A DNA stretch of 14,177 nucleotides from an uncultured Eubacterium sp. (GCA_934317205.1 CAKREL010000065.1:1-14177), one strand, 5' to 3'. Counted from the first letter of the stretch, positions 1-8,077 are shown. Numbers and translations are program-made. Notes: generated by a model not told the origin, from the letters alone.

Positions 1-162
1 TTCAGCACAGTAAAGAAAGTTGGCGGCATGGAAGTACATTCTGTATTTACTGCAGATGATGTGCCAGGATATCAGGCCTTTGGCAGAGATGAATGCCCAT
101 ATTGCAAAAAAGGATTTGCCATTGAAGCCATGGTAAATGGATTTGGTTATTCACAGTTATAA
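1..162 (+). CDS. Orotate phosphoribosyltransferase-like protein, C-terminal fragment (5' end outside the window)
   Basis: The window opens inside a reading frame whose last 53 residues end at a TAA at 160-162. The tail reads VPGYQAFGRDECPYCKKG, followed by IEAMVNGFGYS. The pair of cysteines (CPYC) and the closing FGYS-type tail match my recollection of the C-terminus of a PyrE-like phosphoribosyltransferase found in Lachnospiraceae. In that family the segment after the PRPP-binding core carries a CPLC-type motif and ends in a similar way. The catalytic PRPP loop is not in the window, so the assignment rests only on the tail. If correct, the enzyme joins orotate or a related base to PRPP in the cytosol. 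It is separated from valS by promoters and a T-box leader, so it is probably a separate transcription unit. Another phosphoribosyltransferase, or a small-metal-site protein, remains possible. Confidence 0.55.
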   Translation, partial: FSTVKKVGGMEVHSVFTADDVPGYQAFGRDECPYCKKGFAIEAMVNGFGYSQL

Positions 163-167
163 ATAAC

Positions 168-196
168 TTGACAAGGCAAAAAATGTTGTTTATGAT
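168..196 (+). promoter_or_regulatory. Predicted sigma-A promoter P1 upstream of the valS leader
   Basis: A perfect -35 TTGACA (168-173) is separated by 17 bases from TATGAT (191-196). It begins only five bases after the stop codon of the upstream gene. Transcription would start near 203, about 100 bases before the recognisable T-box stem I. The intervening RNA would hold two hairpins. Confidence 0.6.
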
Positions 197-209
197 GTTT
201 TAAGACTTT

Positions 210-276
210 GAACGCAGGTCGCAAAGCGACTGCGTTCATGAGCAAGTAGCAAAAGCGGATTGCGAATGACCGCTTT
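210..276 (+). other. Two consecutive hairpins between P1 and the T-box
   Basis: The first hairpin pairs GAACGCA (210-216) with TGCGTTC (231-237). Its inner stem is GTCGC/GCGAC around an AAA loop, with one bulged G. The second pairs AAAGCGG (252-258) with CCGCTTT (270-276). Neither is followed by a clean T tract. They could be a weak terminator for the upstream gene, an intergenic repeat, or 5' structure of the P1 transcript. Confidence 0.45.
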
Positions 277-289
277 ACAATTTTATAGT
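260..289 (+). promoter_or_regulatory. Possible second promoter P2 immediately upstream of the T-box
   Basis: TTGCGA (260-265), an 18-base spacer and TATAGT (284-289) would start transcription near 296, directly at the T-box stem I. The -10 matches consensus at 5 of 6 positions and the -35 at 4 of 6. It is weaker than P1 but better placed for a conventional T-box leader. Confidence 0.4.
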
Positions 290-295
290 TATAAA

Positions 296-710
296 AGGTA
301 GTGACAAAGAGGAGTACGCGAAAGATGTGGTGACAGGGAAGATGGTTCATGGACTGAAAGACCGTCTGACAGGCAGTTCGCGGAAGGTAGCTTTGGAACC
401 GGATGTCTGAAGCCAATACAGCAGCATATATGCATATGAGACAAAAGTAGTGAAAACTGTGGATGTCAGTTTTGTTGTAATAAGAAAACAGATGATATGT
501 TTGCAGAATGGTGCGTAGGAAATCCCGGGTGATTCCCGTTAATCAATCACAGAGATTTCATCTCCGTTTGAATTGAAATCCCATTTTAATAAAAATGAAT
601 GGCAGTTATTTCATTTCGGTGGAGTTCAAAAGAGGCAGATGAGATAAAATGAAGGTGGTACCGCGTAGATTCGCCCTTCACATGTATGATGCATGTGGAG
701 GGCTTTTTAT
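296..710 (+). promoter_or_regulatory. T-box leader (tRNA-Val-sensing riboswitch) controlling valS
   Basis: The diagnostic T-box sequence AAGGTGGTACCGCG is at 652-665. Its TGGT bulge can pair with the ACCA end of uncharged tRNA-Val. Stem I is readable: lower stem CAAAG (305-309) with CTTTG (391-395), the AGTA motif at 313-316, and upper stem CGCGAA (317-322) with TTCGCG (377-382). The specifier codon is read as GTA at 387-389, followed by a purine, which fits the downstream valyl-tRNA synthetase. The antiterminator pairs TGAAGG (650-655) with CCTTCA (675-680), and that 3' strand is also used by the terminator. Uncharged tRNA-Val should therefore favour read-through into valS. About 230 bases separate stem I from the T-box, which is long for the class. 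Confidence 0.93.
673..708 (+). terminator. T-box-controlled intrinsic terminator upstream of valS
   Basis: A 12-bp stem (673-684 with 692-703, one G-T pair) encloses a 7-base loop and is followed by TTTTT. Its 5' strand overlaps the 3' strand of the T-box antiterminator, so the two folds exclude each other. Confidence 0.92.
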
Positions 711-745
711 TACAAAGAAAACACATGTTTTTGAAAGGAGACAGA

Positions 746-3391
746 ATGAAAGAATTAGCAAAGACCTATGATCCAAAAGGGATCGAAGACCGTCTGTACC
801 AGAAATGGGAAGACAATAAATATTTTCATGCAGAAGTAGACAGAAGCAAGAAACCATTTACTATTGTTATGCCACCGCCAAATATCACCGGTCAGCTTCA
901 CATGGGACACGCTCTGGATAACACCATGCAGGATATCCTGATCCGTTACAAGAGAATGCAGGGATATTCCGCATTATGGCAGCCGGGTACTGATCATGCA
1001 GCTATCGCGACAGAAGTTAAGGTTATTAACAGTCTGAAAGATAAAGGAATCAACAAAGCAGATTTAACCCGTGACGAGTTCCTGAAATATGCATGGGACT
1101 GGAAAGAAGAGTACGGCGGACGTATCGTAAAACAGTTAAAGAAAATGGGTTCTTCCGCTGACTGGGACAGAGAGCGTTTTACTATGGATGAGGGATGCTC
1201 TGAGGCAGTAAAAGAAGTATTTATCCGTCTGTTTGACAAAGGATATATTTACAAAGGATCCCGCATTATCAACTGGTGTCCGGTCTGCAAAACTTCTATT
1301 TCTGATGCAGAGGTAGAGCATGTAGAGCAGACAGGTCATTTCTGGCATATCAAATACCCGATCATCGGTGAGGAAGGCAGATATGTAGAGATTGCTACTA
1401 CCCGTCCGGAGACAATGCTTGGAGATACTGCAGTAGCTGTAAATCCGGATGATGAGCGTTATACAGATATCATTGGTAAGAAATTACTGCTTCCGATCGT
1501 AAATCGTGAGATCCCGGTTATCGCAGATCCATATGTAGACAAAGAGTTTGGAACCGGATGTGTAAAAATCACACCGGCACATGACCCGAACGATTTCGAG
1601 GTAGGAAAACGCCACAATCTGGAAGAAATCAACATCTTAAATGATGATGCAACCATCAATGCAAATGGCGGTATTTATGAAGGCATGGATCGTTACGAAG
1701 CAAGAAAAGCTATCGTTGCAAAATTAGATGAGCTCGGATTACTTGTAAAAGTAGTTGAACATGTTCATAACGTAGGTACGCATGACAGATGTAAGACAAC
1801 TGTTGAGCCGATGATCAAACCGCAGTGGTTTGTAAAAATGGAAGAGATGGCAAAACCGGCCATTGATGCATTACAGTCCGGCAGACTGAAATTTGTTCCG
1901 GAAAGCTTTGGAAAAACATATATGCACTGGCTGGAAGGCATTCGTGACTGGTGTATTTCCAGACAGCTCTGGTGGGGACACAGAATCCCGGCTTATTACT
2001 GTGAGGAATGCGGTGAGATGGTCGTTTCTCGCGAAATGCCGGAAAAATGCCCGAAATGTGGCTGTACCCATTTAAAACAGGATGAGGATACACTGGATAC
2101 CTGGTTTTCCTCTGCTCTGTGGCCATTCTCCACACTTGGCTGGCCGAACAAGACAGAGGAACTGGATTACTTCTATCCGACAGATGTACTTGTTACCGGA
2201 TATGATATCATCTTCTTCTGGGTTATCCGTATGGTATTTTCTGCGTTAGAGCAGACCGGCACAGAGCCATTCCACACCGTACTGATCCACGGACTGGTTC
2301 GTGATTCCCAGGGACGCAAGATGAGTAAATCCCTCGGAAATGGTATCGATCCGTTAGAGGTTATTGATAAATACGGTGCTGATGCCCTGCGTCTGACACT
2401 GATCACAGGTAACGCACCTGGAAACGACATGCGTTTCTACTGGGAGCGTGTAGAGTCCAGCCGTAACTTTGCTAATAAAGTATGGAATGCATCTCGTTTC
2501 ATTATGATGAACCTGGGCGATGAGCAGCCGACCAAACCGGAAGATGCAGATCTGCTGCCGGTTGATAAATGGATCTTATCAAAAGTAAATACTCTGGCCA
2601 AAGATGTGACAGAGAATATGGATAAATATGAGCTGGGAATCGCAGTTCAGAAAGTATATGACTTCATCTGGGAAGAGTTCTGTGACTGGTATATCGAGAT
2701 TGCAAAAGTACGTCTGTACAAGAAAGAAGAAGATCCGAAAGCTGCAAATACTGCACTCTGGGTTCTGAAAACAGTACTGACCAACGCATTAAAGATGCTG
2801 CATCCGTACATGCCGTTTATCACAGAAGAGATCTTCTGCACCCTTTGTCCGGAAGAGGAGACCATCATGCTTGCTCCATGGCCGGAATACACCGAGGAGT
2901 GGGATTTTGCAAAAGAAGAAGCTGATGTGGAGACCATCAAAGTACTGGTTAAGGGCATCCGAAACATCCGTTCCGAGATGAACGTTCCACCAAGCCGCAA
3001 AGCAAAATATTTCATCGTATCTCCAGATGCAGATCTGCGCGAGCTGTTTGCTTCCCACAAAGACATTTACAGCCAGTTAATTTCTGCAAGTGAGATTGAC
3101 GTACAGGCAGACAAAGCCGGAATTCCGGAGGATGCCGTATCCGTTGTTATCCCAAATGCTGTTGTATACATTCCGTTAGAGGAACTGGTAGATATGGCAA
3201 AAGAGCGGGAACGCCTGGAGAAAGAGAAAGCAAAACTTGCAAAAGAGCTGGCACGTTCCAATGGTATGCTGAACAATGAGAAATTCTTAAGTAAAGCACC
3301 TCAGGCGAAAGTTGATGAGGAGAAAGCAAAACTTGAGAAATACAAACAGATGATGGAAGACGTAGAAAATCGTCTGGCACAGTTAAAATAA
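746..3391 (+). CDS. valS: Valyl-tRNA synthetase (class I)
   Basis: This cytosolic enzyme charges tRNA-Val with valine and edits mischarged threonine. The HIGH motif appears as HMGH at residues 52-55, preceded by the conserved PPPNITG. The editing domain shows [12 protein letters not shown] near residue 218. A CxxC-x(n)-CxxC zinc-type cluster lies before the [12 protein letters not shown] segment, and KMSKS is at 525-529. The tail (about 815-881) is the charged coiled-coil arm typical of ValRS. I chose the ATG at 746, which follows AAAGGAG (734-740) at a good distance and gives 881 residues, the usual ValRS length. The frame remains open upstream to an ATG at 686, but that codon lies in the loop of the leader terminator and has no ribosome binding site. 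Expression is controlled by the T-box. folC follows after one base. Confidence 0.97.
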   Translation: MKELAKTYDPKGIEDRLYQKWEDNKYFHAEVDRSKKPFTIVMPPPNITGQLHMGHALDNTMQDILIRYKRMQGYSALWQPGTDHAAIATEVKVINSLKDKGINKADLTRDEFLKYAWDWKEEYGGRIVKQLKKMGSSADWDRERFTMDEGCSEAVKEVFIRLFDKGYIYKGSRIINWCPVCKTSISDAEVEHVEQTGHFWHIKYPIIGEEGRYVEIATTRPETMLGDTAVAVNPDDERYTDIIGKKLLLPIVNREIPVIADPYVDKEFGTGCVKITPAHDPNDFEVGKRHNLEEINILNDDATINANGGIYEGMDRYEARKAIVAKLDELGLLVKVVEHVHNVGTHDRCKTTVEPMIKPQWFVKMEEMAKPAIDALQSGRLKFVPESFGKTYMHWLEGIRDWCISRQLWWGHRIPAYYCEECGEMVVSREMPEKCPKCGCTHLKQDEDTLDTWFSSALWPFSTLGWPNKTEELDYFYPTDVLVTGYDIIFFWVIRMVFSALEQTGTEPFHTVLIHGLVRDSQGRKMSKSLGNGIDPLEVIDKYGADALRLTLITGNAPGNDMRFYWERVESSRNFANKVWNASRFIMMNLGDEQPTKPEDADLLPVDKWILSKVNTLAKDVTENMDKYELGIAVQKVYDFIWEEFCDWYIEIAKVRLYKKEEDPKAANTALWVLKTVLTNALKMLHPYMPFITEEIFCTLCPEEETIMLAPWPEYTEEWDFAKEEADVETIKVLVKGIRNIRSEMNVPPSRKAKYFIVSPDADLRELFASHKDIYSQLISASEIDVQADKAGIPEDAVSVVIPNAVVYIPLEELVDMAKERERLEKEKAKLAKELARSNGMLNNEKFLSKAPQAKVDEEKAKLEKYKQMMEDVENRLAQLK

Positions 3392-3392
3392 T

Positions 3393-4805
3393 ATGAGTGA
3401 AAACATGAAACAAGCGGTGGAATTTTTGTATGGAATTCCAAAGTTTACCAAAAAACACAGCCTTGCACATACACAGCATTTTATGGAGCTGCTAGGCAAT
3501 CCCGGTAATCGCTGCAAAGTCATTCATGTGGCAGGAAGTAATGGTAAAGGAAGCGTCTGCTGCTTCCTTTACCATATATTGCTTTCTGAGGGAAAAACAG
3601 TTGGTCTGTTTACATCTCCCCACCTGATTGACATTCGCGAGCGATTCCAGATAAACGGAACCCTTTGCAGTGAAGCACAGTTTCTGAAAGCTTATGCGCA
3701 GGTAAAAAAGAAAGCAGAAGAGCTGGAAGAAAAAGGTCTTGGCTTTCCGACATTTTTCGAGTTTATTTTTGCTATGGGCATGGTAATTTTTGAAAGAGCC
3801 GGTGTAGAATATATTGTAATGGAGACCGGACTGGGCGGCAGACTGGATGCGACAAATAGTTTTGCACATCCGATTTTAAGTATTATTACATCCATCAGTC
3901 TGGAGCATACAGAAATTCTGGGAGATACGATCGAGCAGATTGCCGGAGAGAAAGCAGGTATTATAAAAGCAGGAGTTCCGGTTGTATTTGATGCTAATGA
4001 ACCGGAAGCTTCCAATGTGATTCGGGATTATGCACAGAAAATGCAAAGCCCATACACTGCACTTGAGAAAAAAATGTACCAGATTCTGGAATTTAAGAAT
4101 AATTTTATTGATTTTTCTCTTTCAACTGCTTATGATAAGGAAACAAGATGGACGATTCCAGGAGCAGCAGTGTATCAGGTGGAAAATGCAGCACTGGCCA
4201 TTCTTGCAATGCGTGTATTGCAGCAGCAGTATCCGCAGGACCTTTCCGGAGAAAATACAGAGAAGCAGCTTTATAAAGGAATGAAAGAAGCGTTCTGGCA
4301 GGGAAGAATGCAGGAGATCGCACCGGAAATTTATTTTGATGGGGCACACAATACTTCAGGTATCGGAATGTTTACGAAAACGGTAAACCGATTGACGCAA
4401 GAGGATATGTATCGTCCATTGCTGCTGTTTTCTATGGTAAAAGAAAAGGATTACAGCACCTCAATTGATATGCTGACAGCAGATATTTCCTGGGAGGAGA
4501 TGGCTGTTACTACGATTCCGAACGAACGTGGCATATCTTTTGAAAAATTAGAGAAACTATTTGAAAGCAAGCTAAAAGACCATTTGGGCGGGCATAGATC
4601 AGACTGCTTTAGTGAGCATACGGTGGAAGCAGAGTCTAAGTGCCAGTCTGAGACCAACCCTCCGATAACTGGCTATGCCGATTATCGAGAAGCCTTCAGG
4701 GCAATGATAGAGAAGAAGAAGCCGGGACAGAAGCTTTTCTGTACAGGTTCACTCTATTTCATAGGTGCATTGATGGAAGTATGGAAGGAGAACTGTGATG
4801 ATTGA
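3393..4805 (+). CDS. folC: Folylpolyglutamate synthase / dihydrofolate synthase (Mur ligase family)
   Basis: This cytosolic ATP-dependent ligase adds glutamate to dihydropteroate or folates. The P-loop GSNGKGSV is at residues 48-55. It is followed by TSPHL and RERF (73-85), METGLGGRLDATN (143-155), the segment with EHTEILGDTIEQIAGEKAGI (171-190), and the C-terminal ligase motif FDGAHN (315-320). At 470 residues it is somewhat longer than the usual 420-440. The excess seems to lie at 391-428, a Cys/His/Ser-rich stretch that does not look like the family. The start is set at 3393, one base after the valS stop. A second in-frame ATG at 3405 is equally credible, because neither has a good Shine-Dalgarno and translation is probably coupled to valS. 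The P-loop codons also form a perfect 14-bp inverted repeat (3541-3575). Confidence 0.93.
   Translation: MSENMKQAVEFLYGIPKFTKKHSLAHTQHFMELLGNPGNRCKVIHVAGSNGKGSVCCFLYHILLSEGKTVGLFTSPHLIDIRERFQINGTLCSEAQFLKAYAQVKKKAEELEEKGLGFPTFFEFIFAMGMVIFERAGVEYIVMETGLGGRLDATNSFAHPILSIITSISLEHTEILGDTIEQIAGEKAGIIKAGVPVVFDANEPEASNVIRDYAQKMQSPYTALEKKMYQILEFKNNFIDFSLSTAYDKETRWTIPGAAVYQVENAALAILAMRVLQQQYPQDLSGENTEKQLYKGMKEAFWQGRMQEIAPEIYFDGAHNTSGIGMFTKTVNRLTQEDMYRPLLLFSMVKEKDYSTSIDMLTADISWEEMAVTTIPNERGISFEKLEKLFESKLKDHLGGHRSDCFSEHTVEAESKCQSETNPPITGYADYREAFRAMIEKKKPGQKLFCTGSLYFIGALMEVWKENCDD
3541..3575 (+). repeat. Perfect 14-bp inverted repeat inside folC
   Basis: The arms at 3541-3554 and 3562-3575 are exact reverse complements around the 7-base loop GTCTGCT. 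They cover the codons for the end of the P-loop and the start of the following helix. No T tract follows, so this is not an ordinary terminator. It would make a very stable mRNA hairpin about 150 bases into folC. Confidence 0.9.
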
Positions 4806-4935
4806 TTTTGAGGAAGAATTAAAGAAATTTGAACCGAGCATGGAGATAGAAGAAGCAGAGGATGCAATTTACAACCGCGATCTGACTGATATGATGGATA
4901 TTTTGCAGGAAATGATGAAAGAGAGCAGAAGATAG
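4798..4935 (+). CDS. Small acidic protein of unknown function (45 aa)
   Basis: The frame starts MIDFEEELKKFEPSMEIEEA and ends with EMMKESRR. AAGGAG (4785-4790) lies seven bases before the ATG, a good ribosome binding site. The start overlaps the end of folC by eight bases, and the stop codon TAG (4933-4935) lies inside the AGGAGG of the next gene, so it is tightly packed between real genes and probably translationally coupled to both. The sequence is acidic and predicted helical, with no signal peptide, cysteines or membrane segment. I do not recognise the family and give no function. The gene-like spacing and codon use make it more likely a real small gene than a chance frame. Confidence 0.7.
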   Translation: MIDFEEELKKFEPSMEIEEAEDAIYNRDLTDMMDILQEMMKESRR

Positions 4936-4945
4936 GAGGATACAG

Positions 4946-6406
4946 ATGAACTGTTATTATTGTGGTGCCCATCTGGATTCTACGGATACTTGTCCGAGTT
5001 GTGAAGCGGATGTGAAAATCTGGAAAAAAATCGTAAGTATTTCCAATAAGCTTTACAATGACGGGCTGGAGCGTGCGCAGGCTCGCGACTTAAGTGGTGC
5101 AGTAGAGTATCTGAAGATGAGTCTTCGTTATAACAAGATGAATATAGAAGCTCGTAACTTGCTCGGACTGGTTTATTTTGAACTGGGCGAGATCGTTAAG
5201 GCACTGAGTGAATGGATCATCAGCAAGAGCATGCAGGGAGAGGAAAATCCTGCAAATGACTATCTGGCTGATATCCAGAAAAGTTCTGCCCGTCTTGAGA
5301 CACTGTCACAGACGGTTAAGAAATTTAATCAGTCACTGACTTACTGCAAAGAAGGCAATACAGATCTGGCATTGATCCAGTTGAAAAAAGTACTTGCGCT
5401 GAATCCGAAGCTTGTCAAGGGACATCAGTTACTTGCTTTACTATATATGAAGGAAGAGCGTTATGATCTGGCGTTGCGTGCATTAAAAAATGCAGAAAAA
5501 ATTGATGCAGGCGATGCCAATACGATGCGCTATAAAAAAGAATGCCGTCTGCATATGAAGGCAAACGGAAAAATGAAACAAAAGGAAAAAGATACGGTTA
5601 GTTATCAGAGTGGAAATGACCTGATCATCCGTCCGGCAAAATTTACTGACAATACAGCAGTACTGACAGTTGTGAACCTGCTGGTAGGAGCAGCCATTGG
5701 TATAGCAGTGGTCTGTTTTCTGATCGTACCCGGAATCCGCAAAAATGCAAATACCAATGCAGCAGCTCAGCTTGTCAAGGCAAATGAAACGATTGCTACC
5801 AGAGAGCAGAGTATCAAGAGTCTGGAGGATGAAATTGCAAGCCTGAAAAAGACCGTGGATGATGCGCAGACCGAAACAAGTTCCGCAGACCAGAAAAATC
5901 AGTCTTATGAAGAACTTTTGAATGCGTATGTATTGTATACGGCGAATAAGCATGTGGATGCCGGAGAGACATTGGCGAAAGTAAACAGAGATCTGCTCAG
6001 TGAAAGCGCACAGCAGATTTTTGACAATATGCTGACAGATGTTCAGGGAGCAATGCTGGAAGCTGATATGAACGAAGCACTGGATTTGTATGAGCAGAAA
6101 GATTATACTGCAGCCATTGCGAAACTGGAATCCATCGTAAAAACAAACGAAGGATATCAGGATGGAAAAGCAGCATATTATCTGGCATTTGCTTATAACT
6201 ATCAAAATGATGAGAGCAATGCACTCAAATGGTTCCAGATTGCAAAGGAAAAGACAAATTCCTCCAACGTGCGAAATACATGTAAGGAAATGATCGATGA
6301 TATGCAGAGCCGTGGTATAACCGTTCCGGATGCAAACGGAACTGCGGATAATCAGACAGATACATCTGCGGGGGATACTTCCGGCGACAGCACAGATAAC
6401 AACTAA
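4946..6406 (+). CDS. Membrane protein with N-terminal zinc ribbon, TPR repeats and coiled coil
   Basis: An AGGAGG at 4934-4939 sits six bases before the ATG. Residues 3-19 carry a zinc-ribbon pattern, CxxC and CPSC (Cys 3, 6, 16, 19). TPR-like helices follow: one group near 35-95 (SGAVEYLKMSLRYNK, ARNLLGLVYFELGEIVKALS), another near 130-195 (DLALIQLKKVLALNPKL, ALLYMKEERYDLALRALKNA). One transmembrane helix lies at about 239-264. After it come a charged coiled coil (about 272-320) and further TPR-like helices (about 370-440, DYTAAIAKLESIVK, AAYYLAFAYNYQNDESNALKWF). The tail is low-complexity Asp/Thr/Asn. The layout suggests a single-pass scaffold with TPRs on both sides of the membrane. The family function is not known to me, and its place behind valS-folC does not reveal a partner. 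Confidence 0.85.
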   Translation: MNCYYCGAHLDSTDTCPSCEADVKIWKKIVSISNKLYNDGLERAQARDLSGAVEYLKMSLRYNKMNIEARNLLGLVYFELGEIVKALSEWIISKSMQGEENPANDYLADIQKSSARLETLSQTVKKFNQSLTYCKEGNTDLALIQLKKVLALNPKLVKGHQLLALLYMKEERYDLALRALKNAEKIDAGDANTMRYKKECRLHMKANGKMKQKEKDTVSYQSGNDLIIRPAKFTDNTAVLTVVNLLVGAAIGIAVVCFLIVPGIRKNANTNAAAQLVKANETIATREQSIKSLEDEIASLKKTVDDAQTETSSADQKNQSYEELLNAYVLYTANKHVDAGETLAKVNRDLLSESAQQIFDNMLTDVQGAMLEADMNEALDLYEQKDYTAAIAKLESIVKTNEGYQDGKAAYYLAFAYNYQNDESNALKWFQIAKEKTNSSNVRNTCKEMIDDMQSRGITVPDANGTADNQTDTSAGDTSGDSTDNN

Positions 6407-6422
6407 ATAAGTGTCAATAAAT

Positions 6423-6490
6423 GGCAATATACAAAAGATATGATAGATGAATAGTTATTCATTTATGTATTTTTGTATATTGCCTTTTTT
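6423..6490 (+). terminator. Branched intrinsic terminator after the valS-folC operon
   Basis: A perfect 14-bp outer stem (6423-6436 with 6471-6484) is followed by six T residues. Inside it sits a second hairpin, AGATGAAT/ATTCATTT, around an AGTT loop. It lies 16 bases after the stop of the TPR gene and separates it from the spoIIA operon. Confidence 0.88.
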
Positions 6491-6521
6491 GTTTTAATAA
6501 CCCAAAAAAGGAGCCAAAAAC

Positions 6522-6833
6522 ATGAATTGTGAGTACAAAATCAAAGGAAATATCCTTCGTATCTATCTTCCAAAGGAACTTGACCATCACATTTCCGACA
6601 GTCTGCGTGAGGAAGCCGACTTGCTGGCGGAAAGCTATTTTATACGAAAGATTATTTTTGATTTTTCCCGCACTGACTGGATGGACAGTTCCGGTATCGG
6701 TGTAATTCTCGGAAGATACAAAAATATGAAGTTTTCCGGTGGAACTGTGTCGGCGGTACATTTAAATGAGCGAATGAAACACATTTTTAAAATGTCAGGG
6801 TTAGAAGCACTGATGGAAGAGGAAGGGAGATAA
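6522..6833 (+). CDS. spoIIAA: Anti-sigma-F factor antagonist SpoIIAA (STAS domain)
   Basis: This 103-residue single STAS domain protein is the usual length or slightly short. In its dephosphorylated form SpoIIAA binds SpoIIAB and frees sigma F in the forespore. ELDHH (19-23) and the phosphorylation-site segment [13 protein letters not shown] (55-67) are nearly identical to the Bacillus protein; the phosphorylated serine should be Ser57. AAGGAG (6508-6513) lies eight bases before the ATG. It is the first gene of the three-gene spoIIA operon, ending five bases before the annotated spoIIAB start. Only about 37 bases separate its start from the terminator stem. I saw no convincing sigma-H promoter there, although that is the known control of this operon in Bacillus. 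Confidence 0.96.
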   Translation: MNCEYKIKGNILRIYLPKELDHHISDSLREEADLLAESYFIRKIIFDFSRTDWMDSSGIGVILGRYKNMKFSGGTVSAVHLNERMKHIFKMSGLEALMEEEGR

Positions 6834-6838
6834 GAGGG

Positions 6839-7351
6839 ATGGAAACTTATATACAGGGAATGACAGAAAAAAACAGCAAGTGGGAAACCTGTGAAAAGAC
6901 ACAAATCTGTCAGGAGAAAGAAGGAGGAGATGCGACAGAAAACTGGATGCAGATATCCTTTACTGCAAAATCAGAGAATGAAGGATTTGCCCGCACGGCG
7001 GTAGCTGCCTTTGTCAGTTATCTGAATCCGACAATCGAAGAACTGGCAGATATTAAGACAGCCGTTTCCGAAGCTGTCACAAACTGTATCATTCATGGTT
7101 ATAATTCAAAAGGTGGAACAGTCTGGCTGGAAGCAGGAATTTGTGAGCGGACGCTTTATGTAGTCATCACAGATGAAGGACGTGGCATTGCAGATATTCA
7201 AAAAGCATTGGAACCTCTGTATACGACAAGACCGGATCTGGAGCGTTCCGGCATGGGATTTTCTTTTATGGAAGCCTTCATGGATACTCTGGAGGTGGAA
7301 TCCACACCTGGTAAAGGTACACGGGTAATAATGACACGGGAGATCAGTTAG
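6839..7351 (+). CDS. spoIIAB: Anti-sigma-F factor / serine kinase SpoIIAB (GHKL ATPase)
   Basis: SpoIIAB binds and inhibits sigma F and phosphorylates SpoIIAA using ATP. The GHKL motifs are clear: N box EAVTN at 78-82, DEGRGI at 112-117, SGMGF at 137-141 and GKGT at 158-161. The start is uncertain. The ATG at 6839 gives 170 residues and has GGAAGGGA (6821-6828) ten bases upstream. Similarity to known SpoIIAB begins only at Met37 (ATG at 6947; [16 protein letters not shown] resembles the Bacillus start), which would give 134 residues. A strong AAGGAGGA at 6921-6928 lies about 19 bases before that ATG, too far for a standard site. Residues 1-36 are therefore either a polar N-terminal extension or leader not translated in the mature product. 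Confidence 0.94.
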   Translation: METYIQGMTEKNSKWETCEKTQICQEKEGGDATENWMQISFTAKSENEGFARTAVAAFVSYLNPTIEELADIKTAVSEAVTNCIIHGYNSKGGTVWLEAGICERTLYVVITDEGRGIADIQKALEPLYTTRPDLERSGMGFSFMEAFMDTLEVESTPGKGTRVIMTREIS

Positions 7352-7357
7352 TTACAT

Positions 7358-8071
7358 ATGGATCAGGTGTTAGAAGAAATTAAATGGGCGCACCAGGGAG
7401 ATAAAGCAGCCAGAGACCGGCTGGTAGAGGAAAATATAGGACTGGTCTGGAGTATTGTACGCAGATTTTCAAACCGCGGATATGATCCGGAGGATTTGTT
7501 CCAGATTGGAAGTATCGGACTGCTCAAAGCGATTGACCGTTTTGATGTGAGCTATGAGGTGAAATTTTCTACCTACGCAGTTCCATTGATCATTGGAGAA
7601 ATACGTCGGTATCTGCGGGATGACGGGATGCTGAAAGTAAGCCGGACGTTAAAAGAGACAGCATGGAAAGTTTCTCAGGCGGTGACTGCGTGGCAAAACG
7701 CATACGGCCGTGATCCGACATTGGAGGAACTGACAGAAAAAACAGGAATCCGCAGGGAAGATATCGTGCAGTCACTGGCAGCAAATTCTGAAGTTGATTC
7801 TTACGATCGACCGATTCCTGGAAAGGAAGGAAAGACACTGACACTGGGAGAGCAGATTTGTGATCAGAAAAATGAGATTGAATGCAGAATAAATCACCTG
7901 TTTCTTGAACAGCTGCTAAATCAACTGGAATCAGAGGAGCGCCGGTTGATCTATCTGCGTTATGTGGAGGAGCGGACGCAGTCGGATGTGGCAAAAATAC
8001 TTGGTACATCGCAGGTGCAAGTATCCAGAAAAGAGAAAAAACTGCTTGCAAAATTGCGGGGGATGTACTAA
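7358..8071 (+). CDS. sigF: RNA polymerase sigma-F factor (forespore-specific)
   Basis: This sigma-70 family factor directs early forespore transcription and is held by SpoIIAB until released. Region 2 shows RLVEENIGLVWSIVRRF, then GYDPEDLFQIGSIGLLKAID and FSTYAVPLIIGEIRRYLRDD. Region 3 follows (GRDPTLEELTEKTGI), and region 4 ends in the helix-turn-helix ERTQSDVAKILGTSQVQVSR. At 237 residues it is close to Bacillus SigF. The start is six bases after the spoIIAB stop. The nearest Shine-Dalgarno-like GGGAG (7338-7342) is about 15 bases away, so translation probably relies on coupling. The stop codon lies within the predicted -10 region of the apbE promoter. Confidence 0.96.
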   Translation: MDQVLEEIKWAHQGDKAARDRLVEENIGLVWSIVRRFSNRGYDPEDLFQIGSIGLLKAIDRFDVSYEVKFSTYAVPLIIGEIRRYLRDDGMLKVSRTLKETAWKVSQAVTAWQNAYGRDPTLEELTEKTGIRREDIVQSLAANSEVDSYDRPIPGKEGKTLTLGEQICDQKNEIECRINHLFLEQLLNQLESEERRLIYLRYVEERTQSDVAKILGTSQVQVSRKEKKLLAKLRGMY

Positions 8072-8074
8072 GAT
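8046..8074 (+). promoter_or_regulatory. Predicted promoter for apbE, inside the sigF 3' end
   Basis: TTGCAA (8046-8051), 17 bases and TAAGAT (8069-8074) form a moderate sigma-A promoter. The alternative -10 TACTAA (8066-8071) would leave exactly eight bases to the TTAG of the operator, as at the two other promoters carrying the same operator. No terminator is visible between sigF and apbE, so read-through from spoIIA is also possible. Confidence 0.45.
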
Positions 8075-8077
8075 AAA

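Noticed and set aside
686..745. A 20-residue N-terminal extension of valS starting at the ATG at 686
   Set aside because: That ATG is in the loop of the T-box terminator and has no Shine-Dalgarno; the ATG at 746 has AAAGGAG and gives the usual protein length.
5483..6427. A 314-codon open frame on the minus strand
   Set aside because: It lies fully antisense to the well-supported TPR gene, its product is Cys/Ile/Phe-rich without a recognisable domain, and it has no promoter or ribosome binding site. It is a codon-bias shadow.
6430..6460. A sigma-H promoter with GATGAATAG as -10
   Set aside because: No AGGA-type -35 lies 11-12 bases upstream, and the segment is part of the terminator hairpin.
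6930..7004. A frameshift in spoIIAB based on the ATG right after AAGGAGGA
   Set aside because: The frame from 6930 gives a short, non-homologous 24-residue peptide; the SpoIIAB motifs are all in the frame of 6839, so no frameshift is needed.
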